From Gammaproteobacteria bacterium (GTDB taxonomy: Bacteria; Pseudomonadota; Gammaproteobacteria; Pseudomonadales; Azotimanducaceae), in contig DMUF01000099.1 of assembly GCA_003476445.1 (NCBI GenBank), positions 22,737 to 29,402 on the forward strand: 6,666 nt of DNA, written 5' to 3'. The notes below the pieces were generated by a model that had not been told where the DNA came from, searched no databases, and worked only from the letters and a program-made list of their open reading frames with translations. Every line of letters begins with the position of its first letter. The first letter of the stretch is position 1. This document shows positions 1 through 6,330 of this stretch, in pieces. The position numbers and the translations under genes are program-made.

Positions 1-110
1 ACGCCGCGGAAGGCGCGAACGGGCGAGTTGACGCCTCCCGGGATGCTTCGCTTCGCGCGTTCGAGCAGGGCTGACGAGACCGGACGTTGATTGCCAGCTG
101 CGGGTGCCAT
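1..110 (-). CDS. hemL: Glutamate-1-semialdehyde 2,1-aminomutase, N-terminal part (runs off the left edge)
   Basis: HemL is the PLP-dependent cytosolic enzyme that turns glutamate-1-semialdehyde into 5-aminolevulinate, the first committed tetrapyrrole precursor in bacteria using the C5 pathway. Only the first 36 codons are in the window. They read from an ATG at 110-108 and give an N-terminus with LLERAKRSIPGG at residues 15-26 followed by VNSPVRAFRG (27-36). The segment IPGGVNSPVRAF is the hallmark HemL N-terminal block. A GGAG sequence lies eight bases upstream of the ATG, which supports this start. The gene begins 26 bases after the hemJ stop on the same strand, so the two are probably co-transcribed. 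The PLP lysine and the rest of the active site lie outside the window. The family assignment is firm even though the fragment is short, because the motif is long and exact. Confidence 0.9.
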   Translation of the reverse strand, partial: MAPAAGNQRPVSSALLERAKRSIPGGVNSPVRAFRG

Positions 111-136
111 GGGGTGAACTCCAGATTCAGACGCGC

Positions 137-571
137 TCAGAAAGGCTTAACCACCACCATGATCACGATCAGGATGAGCAGCAGTGCCGGCGCTTCGTTG
201 AACATGCGATAGAAGCGCTCGGAATGGAGGTTCTGATCGACTGCGAAGGCGCGCACCAGTCGCGCGCAATAATGATGGTAGCCGATGAGCAGGATGACAC
301 CGGCGATCTTGACCCATAGCCAGCCACTGGACGCCATCGATTCCCAACCAAGCACCAGCAGCCAGAGACCGAGGATCACCGATACGATCATCGACGGGCG
401 CATGATGACGTTGTAGAGCTTCTGCTCCATCACTTTGAAACGCGCTCGCCCGGCGTCGTCCGCGGTGGAACTGTGGTATACGAATAGCCGCGGAAGGTAA
501 AAAAGGGCGGCGAACCAGCATACGACCGCAATGATGTGGAACGCCTTGATCCAGAGATACCCGGTGCTCAT
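137..571 (-). CDS. hemJ: Protoporphyrinogen IX oxidase HemJ (CopD-like membrane protein)
   Basis: HemJ is the inner-membrane haem protein that oxidises protoporphyrinogen IX to protoporphyrin IX, the penultimate step of haem synthesis in bacteria lacking HemG and HemY. The 144-residue product is the usual family length and shows about four hydrophobic segments (roughly residues 8-30, 57-76, 84-103 and 126-142). Family-typical blocks are WIKAFHIIAVVCWFA near the N-terminus with His12, FYLPRLFVYH at 24-33, the YNVIMRPSM region around 53-61, WVKIAGVILLIGYHHYC at 86-102 with Lys88, His99 and His100, and a C-terminal VVVKPF. Conserved histidines in these positions ligate haem in studied homologues. 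The ATG at 571-569 has AGGA eight bases upstream. Downstream on the same strand is hemL, so two haem-pathway steps sit together. The start faces the divergently transcribed DUF6776 gene. Older databases call this family 'TIGR00701 / UPF0093 conserved membrane protein'. Confidence 0.95.
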   Translation of the reverse strand: MSTGYLWIKAFHIIAVVCWFAALFYLPRLFVYHSSTADDAGRARFKVMEQKLYNVIMRPSMIVSVILGLWLLVLGWESMASSGWLWVKIAGVILLIGYHHYCARLVRAFAVDQNLHSERFYRMFNEAPALLLILIVIMVVVKPF

Positions 572-600
572 GTCGATAGGTCCTAGCGCTCAATTCAAGC

Positions 601-628
601 ATTGTACGCGGTTGCTCGTAGCGCTGAA
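601..628 (-). promoter_or_regulatory. Candidate sigma70 promoter for hemJ-hemL
   Basis: Read on the minus strand, TACAAT (606-601) matches five of six bases of the -10 consensus. It is preceded at 16-base spacing by TTCAGC (628-623), a weak -35 (three of six). Transcription would start near 594 and give a 5' leader of about 23 bases before the hemJ ATG, with the AGGA ribosome site inside it. The -10 is good and the -35 poor, so this is a plausible prediction only. Confidence 0.35.
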
Positions 629-671
629 CACGCGTGGACGGGCGGGAGCCAGGAACGCGTCTTTTCGTCTG

Positions 672-1367
672 GTGAGTCAGCATCCGGGACAGTGGTGGCT
701 GGTCCGAGTACTGCTTTTAATGACGTTGATCGCTGCGGGGGGCTTGGGATACTGGCTGGGTTCAAGTCGTGCGGCCTTGGATACGAGCTATCTGCAATCG
801 CTCATCCGGAGAGACCGGGCGGGAGAGGAGGTATTGGCCGTGTTGCGGCAGCGGCTGGTCGAGGCGGAGCTGGCGCGCGCGGTAGATCGCGAAGCGGCGG
901 CGTCGCTGCGCGAAACCATCACGTCGCTGCGGGACGAAATCGCGGCAACCCGGGACGAGGCGGCGCTCTTCAGAAACATGGTGAGCACGTCCAGGCGAGC
1001 CTCTGGTCTGCGGGTTAGCGAACTCGAAATTAGTCCTGGCGAGGGGGCTGGGGTCTATCGTTTTTACCTTCTGCTGTCGGGGCCCGCCGATGCCGACGAG
1101 CTGGTGCGTGGGACGGTGGAGCTCGAAGTCCTGGGCACAGAAGCAGGTCGCCCTCGCGCCCGTACACGTGTGGTGGCGTTGCCGCGACTGGGCTGGACGG
1201 ATGCCTACCCACTTCCGTTCCGGTTCAGGTATTTTCAGAGTCTGTCGGGTCAACTCGTCTTGCCCGTTGATTTCGAACCCACGCGGGTCCTGATACGTTT
1301 GCGAGAATCAGGTAGGCGAGACCCGGTTCGATCCGAGTTGCCTTGGGCTCCGCTTGGGTCGGAGTGA
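672..1367 (+). CDS. DUF6776-type single-pass membrane protein with coiled coil
   Basis: I recognise this as the hypothetical membrane protein found between hemJ and erpA in several gammaproteobacteria (DUF6776 type); its biochemical role is not known to me. With a GTG start at 672 it has 231 residues: a short N-terminal tail, one transmembrane helix (about 8-30, from WWLVRVLLL to LGYWLG), a charged heptad-like helix rich in Leu, Arg, Glu and Ala (about 35-105) that should form a coiled coil, then a C-terminal domain with alternating polar and hydrophobic strands, presumably periplasmic. The start is uncertain. The same frame is open upstream to 531, which would run 41 bases into antisense hemJ. 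ATG 570 and TTG 612 are also possible, and none has a well-placed Shine-Dalgarno sequence. The gene ends 30 bases before bactofilin on the same strand, so an operon with bactofilin and erpA is likely. Confidence 0.75.
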   Translation: MSQHPGQWWLVRVLLLMTLIAAGGLGYWLGSSRAALDTSYLQSLIRRDRAGEEVLAVLRQRLVEAELARAVDREAAASLRETITSLRDEIAATRDEAALFRNMVSTSRRASGLRVSELEISPGEGAGVYRFYLLLSGPADADELVRGTVELEVLGTEAGRPRARTRVVALPRLGWTDAYPLPFRFRYFQSLSGQLVLPVDFEPTRVLIRLRESGRRDPVRSELPWAPLGSE

Positions 1368-1397
1368 GGGCAACCTCGTGCGCAGGAGGCGCTCCGG

Positions 1398-1850
1398 ATG
1401 ATTGGCAAAAACCGTCAGGACGATGTGGTGACGCTGGTAGCCGTGGGCTCTACGCTCTATGGAAGCCTCAGTTTTGCGCATCAGCTGTATGTGAACGGCC
1501 GCATCGAGGGAGACGTAGAATCGGTGGGAGACGACGACGCTCGCATTGTTATCAGCGCGACGGGCTCGGTCGTTGGCGATATTTCCGTGCCTAACGTGGT
1601 CATCCACGGGCGCGTCGAAGGAAATGTCCAGGCGGCAAAGCGTGTCGAACTTGGGGCGCAGGCTGCGGTCAGAGGGGATGTCTGCTATCGGCTGATGGAG
1701 ATGCAGCTCGGCGCGGTCGTGGAAGGACAGCTTTTGCATCACGACACGGTCGTCCCGCGCGTTGATGCAGAAATTTCGCTGATAGATGCCGAAGATGATG
1801 TCAGCCTGCCGTTTCGCGTTGCCGATCGGAGCGCGGGGCGTACGGCGTGA
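1398..1850 (+). CDS. Bactofilin / polymer-forming cytoskeletal protein
   Basis: Bactofilins self-assemble into non-polar filaments through a right-handed beta-helix and act as membrane-associated scaffolds, in known cases recruiting peptidoglycan enzymes. This 150-residue protein has a short N-terminal tail (1-16), a beta-helical core of short repeats (about 17-113) and a polar acidic C-terminal tail. The core shows the characteristic recurring Gly-x-[Val/Ile/Leu] turns: YGSLSF (21-26), VNGRIEGDVES (32-42), ATGSVVGDISVPNVVIHGRVEGNVQA (about 54-79, in two adjoining turns), VELGAQAAVRGDV (83-95) and LGAVVEGQL (104-112). No transmembrane segment is present. The ATG has a perfect AGGAGG eight bases upstream (1384-1389). 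The stop overlaps the GTG start of erpA by four bases, which suggests translational coupling. The preceding gene encodes a membrane-anchored coiled-coil protein that could tether it, but that is inference. Confidence 0.93.
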   Translation: MIGKNRQDDVVTLVAVGSTLYGSLSFAHQLYVNGRIEGDVESVGDDDARIVISATGSVVGDISVPNVVIHGRVEGNVQAAKRVELGAQAAVRGDVCYRLMEMQLGAVVEGQLLHHDTVVPRVDAEISLIDAEDDVSLPFRVADRSAGRTA

Positions 1851-2239
1851 ATGAGCAGTTGGAGAAAGCGGTGCAGGTAGGCGATCAGGTGTCTCTGGAA
1901 CAAGCAGTAGGTCAGGGCGTTCAGTTGTCAGCGCGTGCTGCGCGAAAGGTACAGACCCTCCTGGCTACTGAGACAGATAGCGCGCTCAAGTTGCGGGTAT
2001 TCGTAACCGGCGGCGGGTGCAGCGGTTTGTCCTATGGTTTCACGTTCGATGAGGAAGCCGCGGAAGATGACGCGGTAGTGGAGCATCAGGGCATCACGCT
2101 CCTGATCGATTCACTCAGCTATCCGTACCTGTCCGGTGCGGAGGTGGATTACCGGGAAGACTTGCAGGGAGCGCAGTTCGTGGTAACAAACCCCAACGCG
2201 TCCTCTACCTGCGGCTGCGGAAACTCTTTCGCAGTCTGA
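1847..2239 (+). CDS. erpA: A-type iron-sulfur cluster carrier / insertion protein ErpA
   Basis: ErpA is a cytosolic HesB/IscA-family protein that carries Fe-S clusters to apo-targets, including the isoprenoid enzymes IspG and IspH in E. coli. The 130-residue product contains the whole family core: LKLRVFVTGGGCSGLSYGFTFDE from about residue 47 to 69, VDYREDLQGAQFVV in the C-terminal half, and a closing NPNASSTCGCGNSF. The three cluster-binding cysteines are present as Cys58, Cys122 and Cys124. The start used is GTG 1847, overlapping the bactofilin stop as GTGA. It gives an N-terminal extension of some 15 residues compared with the usual 114-120 residue family length. GTG 1871, with GGAG six bases before it, would give 122 residues and is a credible alternative. 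ErpA rather than IscA or SufA is favoured by the GGGCSG-x2-YGF spacing and by the conserved neighbourhood; hemL also lies near erpA in E. coli. Confidence 0.95.
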   Translation: MNEQLEKAVQVGDQVSLEQAVGQGVQLSARAARKVQTLLATETDSALKLRVFVTGGGCSGLSYGFTFDEEAAEDDAVVEHQGITLLIDSLSYPYLSGAEVDYREDLQGAQFVVTNPNASSTCGCGNSFAV

Positions 2240-2269
2240 AATACAGCCGAACCCTTCGACGCGAAACGC

Positions 2270-3379
2270 TCAGGCGCCAGGGTAGACCGCGCCAAGAACG
2301 CGTAGGCCACTGGCTCCGGTCACCGCGGGCTCGTTACCCGGCTCGAACGTCAACCTGCGAGCCGCCAGCCAGGCGAAAGCTGCGGCTTCCAGTGAGTCAC
2401 CATCAACGCCGAAAGCCTCGCTCGTCTCAACTCGACATGGCAGTCGATCTGCAAGCTCGCGCATCAGGCGCTGATTGCGACGCCCTCCCCCGCAGACGAT
2501 CACGCGCTTCGCGCCGGGACACCACGCCGCCAGCGCCAATGCGATGGACTCTGCCGTCAGGCAGCGCAACGTCGCCTGAACGTCGGCACTGCTGAGTCCT
2601 GCCAGGGATCGTCGCGCGCGCAGCCACGCCAGATGAAAGTATTCGCGTCCAGTGCTTTTCGGCGGCGGCGCCGCAAAGTAAGGGTCCGCCAGGCATTGAC
2701 CCAGCAGCGATGGATCCGGAGTGCCGCTCGCGCCCCAGTCTCCGTCCGCGTCGAACTGGTCGCCGCGCTGCTCTGCGATCCAGGCATCCATGAGCCCGTT
2801 GCCAGGTCCCGTGTCAAACCCGCGTACCGGCTCGCTGCGGTTTTCGGGCAGTAGCGTCAGGTTGGCAATGCCACCAATGTTGAGCACCGCTCGTGTCTCT
2901 TCCGTTTCTCCGAACAGCGCGCGGTGGAAAGGGGGAACCAGGGGCGCTCCCTGTCCTCCGGCAGCCATGTCGCGGCGTCGGAAGTCCGCGACGGTCTGGA
3001 TGCCCGTGATCTCCGCGATTCGATGGGGGTCGCCGATCTGAACGGTAAACGAAGGTGTTGCCTGGGGCCGATGTCGCACGGTCTGACCGTGACTGCCGAT
3101 GGCGTGAATTGCGGAAGGGGGTGTCCCGGTCCGTTGCAGAAAGTCGATTACCGCGCGACCGATGAAGTCGCCCAACGCAGCATCTGCAAGCCCGCAGGCG
3201 TCTAGACCGTCCTCGCCAGGCCGACTGAGCGCAAGCAGGGCGCGTCTGAGGTCCGGCGGTAGAGCGACGGTCTCGCCGGTGACAATACGCGGCCGAAATC
3301 CATCTTCTAGCAGTGCAAGATCAAGCCCGTCGACACTCGTTCCAGAGATTGCACCGACGTAAAGAAGCCCCGTGCCCAT
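2270..3379 (-). CDS. anmK: Anhydro-N-acetylmuramic acid kinase
   Basis: AnmK hydrolyses the 1,6-anhydro ring of anhydro-N-acetylmuramic acid and phosphorylates the sugar with ATP, yielding MurNAc-6-phosphate for cell-wall recycling in the cytosol. The 369-residue product is of normal family length. Visible motifs are the N-terminal ATP-site SGTSVDG (12-18), IGSHGQTVRH (94-103), DFRRRDMAAGGQGAPLVP (132-149), LNIGGIANLT (166-175), GFDTGPGN (187-194) with Asp189 as the expected catalytic base, KSTGREYF (241-248), the nucleotide-binding CGGGRRNQRLM (296-306) and DSLEAAAFAWLA (328-339). The protein is complete. It starts four bases after the stop of the M23 peptidase gene on the same strand. Its ribosome site is weak, with GAGG only two bases from the ATG, so it may depend on translational coupling. 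It converges on erpA with a gap of 30 bases. Confidence 0.97.
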   Translation of the reverse strand: MGTGLLYVGAISGTSVDGLDLALLEDGFRPRIVTGETVALPPDLRRALLALSRPGEDGLDACGLADAALGDFIGRAVIDFLQRTGTPPSAIHAIGSHGQTVRHRPQATPSFTVQIGDPHRIAEITGIQTVADFRRRDMAAGGQGAPLVPPFHRALFGETEETRAVLNIGGIANLTLLPENRSEPVRGFDTGPGNGLMDAWIAEQRGDQFDADGDWGASGTPDPSLLGQCLADPYFAAPPPKSTGREYFHLAWLRARRSLAGLSSADVQATLRCLTAESIALALAAWCPGAKRVIVCGGGRRNQRLMRELADRLPCRVETSEAFGVDGDSLEAAAFAWLAARRLTFEPGNEPAVTGASGLRVLGAVYPGA

Positions 3380-3383
3380 GGCC

Positions 3384-4793
3384 TCAGTCCGCGAGGGCGA
3401 GCTGGCGCTCCTGTCGCTGATCCGCGAGCTGTGCCAGCAAAGGACCGGAAGCAGCCTTGAAGCTCGCCATTTCGCCTCGCGGAATGGGTTCGCCCCGCGG
3501 CAATTTGACTGTGCGGGGGTTCTGGTGCACGCCGTTCACCACAAACTCGTAGTGGAGGTGAGGTCCAGTCGCCCAACCGGTCGCGCCGAGATAGCCGATT
3601 ACCTGGCCCTGTCGGACGCGAACACCTTGTTTGATGTTGCGAGCGAACCCGTGTAAGTGCAGGTATTTGGTGGTGACCTGGGTGCCGTGCTGTACCACGA
3701 GATAATTGCCGTTCGGGGCGGTACGTGAAGCAGTGATGACGCGTCCGTCACCCGCCGCGAGGATCGGCGTGCCCACGGGGGCGGCGTAGTCGATGCCGCG
3801 ATGAGGCATGTTGCGATTGAAGAGCGGGTGTCGGCGATTCAGGTTGAAGTTGGAGCTGATGCGGGAGAACTCCACCGGGGCGCGAAGGAAGGCCTGCCGC
3901 ATGGGCTCGCCATTGGGCGTGAAGTAGTGCGTGTCACCAGCCCGTGTGGTGTAGCGGATCGCCTTGTAGGTTCGCCCCTGGTTGACGAACTCCGCAGCCA
4001 GAATGTCGCCATAGCCGATGAACTTGCCGTCGAGGTACAGCTCTTCGAACAGCGCGGCGAACTCGTCTCCGCGGCGGATGTCGAGAACGAAATCAATGTC
4101 CCATTGAAAGATCTGCGCGAGACGTAGCGTCATCGCGTCGTTGAAGCCTGCCTCCTGACCCGCGACGAACAGGCTGGCGCGAATCTGACCGGCTTTGAAC
4201 GCGCGCACGCGATCAGCCTCGCGTGTCAGCTCTTCGCCGGAAAAGCCGTCCTCGTCGCGCGTGAAGACCAGACGCTCAAGCGGAGTTTGCTGATACGCGA
4301 GTGCTTCCAGCGTTCCTTCTGCGCTCAGCTCAAACGTGAGCTGGTCTCCGGGTCGGATGTCCTTCAGCCGGGCGCCGTGCGGTTTGCTTTGCACGATCTC
4401 GTGGAGGTCGCGCGCAGACATGCCCTCGCGCTTGAAGACGGCGGCAAGACTGTCCCCGCTTTTTACCTCTGCCTTCCGCACCATCGGCGTCGGGAGCTCT
4501 TGAGCGTCGGGCAAGCCGGAGGATGCGGAAGGCGAGCGTTCAAGCGTGCGAGCCAACTCGGCGGGCAGCTCGGGTGGCGACCATTCCTCGCGCGGCACCG
4601 CACCGATATCAAACAACGTGGCGCCGAGGATGTCCGGCCGATTTGGGTCCGGGAAGCTCGGTGCTGGAATGGTTAAGGGGTTTGATCCGGGCAACGCATC
4701 AGCGTCTGGCAGGATCGCTGCCACCGCAACGAGCGATAGTCCGAGCGTTCCGGCGAGTTTTAGGTGCAAGCGTGGGAAGTTGCGGAGGCTCAC
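3384..4793 (-). CDS. M23 family murein DD-endopeptidase with LysM/OapA-like domain (MepM-like)
   Basis: This is a LytM-type zinc metallopeptidase expected to cleave peptide cross-links of peptidoglycan in the periplasm. The 469 residues show, in order: a basic N-terminus and hydrophobic signal-anchor (about 11-28); a Pro-rich linker (40-105); a LysM/OapA-like region (about 109-156) with VKSGDSLAAVFKREGMS and RPGDQLTF; a beta-rich middle domain (about 195-300); and the M23 domain (about 327-430). Zinc ligands and catalytic residues are intact: His331 and Asp335 in HRGIDYA, His379 in KYLHLH, and His412 and His414 in GPHLHYEF. The architecture matches E. coli MepM and Helicobacter Csd3 types. 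The start is GTG 4793; an in-frame stop at 4811-4809 bars any longer reading. AGGA lies twelve bases upstream, which is weak. anmK follows four bases after the stop, pairing murein cleavage with recycling of its products. I did not assign mepM firmly because several M23 paralogues share this layout. Confidence 0.93.
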   Translation of the reverse strand: MSLRNFPRLHLKLAGTLGLSLVAVAAILPDADALPGSNPLTIPAPSFPDPNRPDILGATLFDIGAVPREEWSPPELPAELARTLERSPSASSGLPDAQELPTPMVRKAEVKSGDSLAAVFKREGMSARDLHEIVQSKPHGARLKDIRPGDQLTFELSAEGTLEALAYQQTPLERLVFTRDEDGFSGEELTREADRVRAFKAGQIRASLFVAGQEAGFNDAMTLRLAQIFQWDIDFVLDIRRGDEFAALFEELYLDGKFIGYGDILAAEFVNQGRTYKAIRYTTRAGDTHYFTPNGEPMRQAFLRAPVEFSRISSNFNLNRRHPLFNRNMPHRGIDYAAPVGTPILAAGDGRVITASRTAPNGNYLVVQHGTQVTTKYLHLHGFARNIKQGVRVRQGQVIGYLGATGWATGPHLHYEFVVNGVHQNPRTVKLPRGEPIPRGEMASFKAASGPLLAQLADQRQERQLALAD

Positions 4794-4889
4794 GGTTCTG
4801 AGGTTGTCCTACTACCAGAGGCCGCCGAGGCCCGCATTCAAAGAGACGCGGACAAGGCGGAGAAAACCCGTGTCCGTAGCATTTCCGGG

Positions 4890-4917
4890 AGTATATGCAT
4901 TTCGCGAATGGTGGAAA
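4890..4917 (-). promoter_or_regulatory. Candidate sigma70 promoter for the peptidase-anmK unit
   Basis: On the minus strand, TTTCCA (4917-4912, four of six to the -35 consensus) is followed after 16 bases by TATACT (4895-4890, five of six to the -10 consensus). Transcription would begin near 4883, leaving a leader of about 90 bases before GTG 4793. This is the best promoter-like pair in the divergent region, but it is a prediction by eye. Confidence 0.4.
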
Positions 4918-5003
4918 CCCTCGCGACGCTTCCAACGTTGCGGTCTCCGCCACCCGGCAGCGGTATTTCGCTAAGATGCTCGCCTGTTCAGACGGCGCAG
5001 GGT

Positions 5004-5009
5004 AGGAGG
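5004..5009 (+). promoter_or_regulatory. Shine-Dalgarno sequence fixing the tyrS start
   Basis: AGGAGG, a full anti-16S match, lies nine bases before ATG 5019. The reading frame is open for another 85 codons upstream (to 4764), but this site and the homology of the product to TyrRS from residue 1 onward fix the true start at 5019. Confidence 0.85.
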
Positions 5010-5018
5010 CGCCGCACC

Positions 5019-6293
5019 ATGCATCCCCTTGAAGAACTCGCAGCACGCGGACTGATAGCCCAGGTTTCAGATCGAGAAGCGCTGCATGATCACCTGGATA
5101 GCGGGCAGCGAACCGTTTATTGCGGTTTCGATCCGACTGCAGAAAGCCTTCACGTTGGAAGTCTCGTTCCGCTGCTTGCGCTGCGCCGCTTTCAGCAAGC
5201 CGGGCACCGCCCCATTCTTCTTCTGGGCGGCGCGACAGGGTTGATCGGTGATCCTTCGGGTCGCAGCAACGAACGGTCGCTGAATGATCCTGCTACGGTT
5301 GCCGGTTGGGTGGCACGAATCCGCGCGCAGGTAGAACCTTTCTTGAGTTTCGACGGGCCGGCTGCGGCGGAGATAGTTAACAATCTGGATTGGACGGCGG
5401 ATTTGCCGTTAATCGAGTTCCTTCGAGATATCGGCAAGCACTTTTCGGTGAACGCCATGATTCAGCGGGACTCGGTCCGCACCAGGCTGGATCGAGAGGG
5501 AGACGGCATTTCCTACACCGAATTCAGCTACATGCTGCTGCAGGCGATGGACTACCTGCACCTTGCCCGGGAATTTGACTGCTCGCTGCAGATTGGCGGC
5601 AGTGATCAGTGGGGCAACATCGTCTCTGGTATGGACCTGGTGCGCCGCATCCTGCGACGTGAGTCCTATGCGCTGACCCTGCCCCTGGTCACGCGTTCCG
5701 ATGGGGTGAAGTTTGGCAAGACCGCATCCGGCGCCGTGTGGCTCGACCCCCAAAAGACCTCCCCTTATGCCTTCTACCAGTTCTTTCTGAACTCGAGCGA
5801 TGCGGACGTAGGGAAATTTCTGGGCTATTTCACCTTCCTCGACCCCAGCGCTATCGAGGCCGTTCTCGCGGCGCACGCGCTATCTCCGGAGCGGCGTGAA
5901 GGGCAACGCTGTCTCGCCCGCCAGATCACGGAGCTGGTTCACGGATCAGCCGCGGTCGAGGCGGCAGAACGAATTGGTCGTGTGCTTTTCGAGGGGCAGG
6001 TGAATGAGCTCTCAGAAACAGATCTCGCACAGCTTGCCCTTGATGGAATGGATGCGGTCGACATTGCCGATCCCGGCTTTGGGTTGCTTGATGCTCTCGT
6101 TCGAACCGGCTTGGCATCATCAAACAGTGCGGCAAGGAAGCTCGTCACATCTAAAGCCATCAGGGTCAACACCACCTTGTGCGAGCAAGCCGAGCGCCAG
6201 TTCGATTGGAGTGATGCTCTGCATGGTCGTTACTACGTGGTGCGCCGCGGTAAAAAGAACTGGGCGCTCATTTCTCGAGCTGCGCAGGTATAA
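5019..6293 (+). CDS. tyrS: Tyrosyl-tRNA synthetase
   Basis: TyrRS charges tRNA-Tyr with tyrosine in the cytosol. The 424-residue protein is of bacterial TyrS length and is E. coli-like throughout. YCGFDPTAESLHVGSLVPL begins at residue 34 and holds the class I signature as HVGS (45-48), in which the second His of HIGH is Ser48. GGATGLIGDPSG follows, then QIGGSDQWGN (191-200) for tyrosine and adenylate binding, and KFGKT (231-235), the KMSKS-equivalent loop. The C-terminal S4 RNA-binding domain covers about 356-420, with the SSNSAARKLVTSKAIRVN helix-turn. The start is ATG 5019 with AGGAGG before it. The stop TAA (6291-6293) lies inside a TATAAT hexamer. The rRNA operon follows on the same strand with no visible terminator. 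Two bacterial TyrRS subtypes exist (TyrS, TyrZ); the E. coli-like KFGKT and S4 features favour TyrS here, although the P. aeruginosa gene in this position is, from memory, named tyrZ. Confidence 0.97.
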   Translation: MHPLEELAARGLIAQVSDREALHDHLDSGQRTVYCGFDPTAESLHVGSLVPLLALRRFQQAGHRPILLLGGATGLIGDPSGRSNERSLNDPATVAGWVARIRAQVEPFLSFDGPAAAEIVNNLDWTADLPLIEFLRDIGKHFSVNAMIQRDSVRTRLDREGDGISYTEFSYMLLQAMDYLHLAREFDCSLQIGGSDQWGNIVSGMDLVRRILRRESYALTLPLVTRSDGVKFGKTASGAVWLDPQKTSPYAFYQFFLNSSDADVGKFLGYFTFLDPSAIEAVLAAHALSPERREGQRCLARQITELVHGSAAVEAAERIGRVLFEGQVNELSETDLAQLALDGMDAVDIADPGFGLLDALVRTGLASSNSAARKLVTSKAIRVNTTLCEQAERQFDWSDALHGRYYVVRRGKKNWALISRAAQV

Positions 6294-6294
6294 T
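6289..6294 (+). promoter_or_regulatory. Perfect TATAAT hexamer overlapping the tyrS stop codon
   Basis: TATAAT is an exact -10 consensus. At the proper distance upstream (about 6265-6272) the sequence is GC-rich tyrS coding sequence with no recognisable -35, and there is no TG extension before the hexamer. It could be an upstream rRNA promoter helped by an activator, or coincidence. Confidence 0.2.
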
Positions 6295-6330
6295 GACTGT
6301 GATTTCAGTGGGTGCGATTTTTCGCTAACG

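Larger units (their letters stand above)
4794..5018. other. Divergent intergenic region between the M23 peptidase gene and tyrS
   Basis: This 225-base stretch separates the divergent starts of the peptidase and tyrS. It holds a candidate minus-strand promoter (4890-4917), a symmetrical TTCGCGAA octamer at 4901-4908 in that promoter's spacer, and the tyrS ribosome site. A TAAGAT at 4972-4977 is a possible tyrS -10, but no acceptable -35 lies 15-19 bases before it. No tRNA-, T-box- or riboswitch-like structure is evident. The plus-strand frame of tyrS is open back to 4764, but its translation here does not resemble any synthetase. Confidence 0.6.

Noticed and set aside
104..319. Plus-strand 71-codon frame at the left edge, His/Asp-rich
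   Set aside because: It is antisense to hemL and the C-terminal half of hemJ; its HHHDHDQDEQQ run is just the reverse of the hydrophobic Val/Ile/Met-rich HemJ C-terminus, not a metal-binding protein.
2240..2269. Possible bidirectional terminator between convergent erpA and anmK
   Set aside because: Only a four-pair TTCG/CGAA stem with a three-base loop (2255-2265) is present, with no U-run; too weak to call.
3801..4127. Plus-strand open frame inside the peptidase gene
   Set aside because: It is antisense to intact, motif-bearing M23 peptidase sequence and has no recognisable product; high GC content makes such shadow frames common.
4972..4977. TAAGAT as the -10 of a tyrS promoter
   Set aside because: The nearest TTG-type -35 (4938-4943) is 28 bases away, and the properly spaced position is GC-rich with no match.
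4764..5018. 85-codon upstream extension of the tyrS frame
   Set aside because: The translated extension has no TyrRS similarity, overlaps the divergent peptidase start and its candidate promoter, and the AGGAGG before ATG 5019 marks the real start.
4794..5018. T-box or tRNA-like leader regulating tyrS
   Set aside because: No T-box sequence, specifier-loop arrangement or antiterminator/terminator pair is visible, and T-boxes are not typical of gammaproteobacteria.
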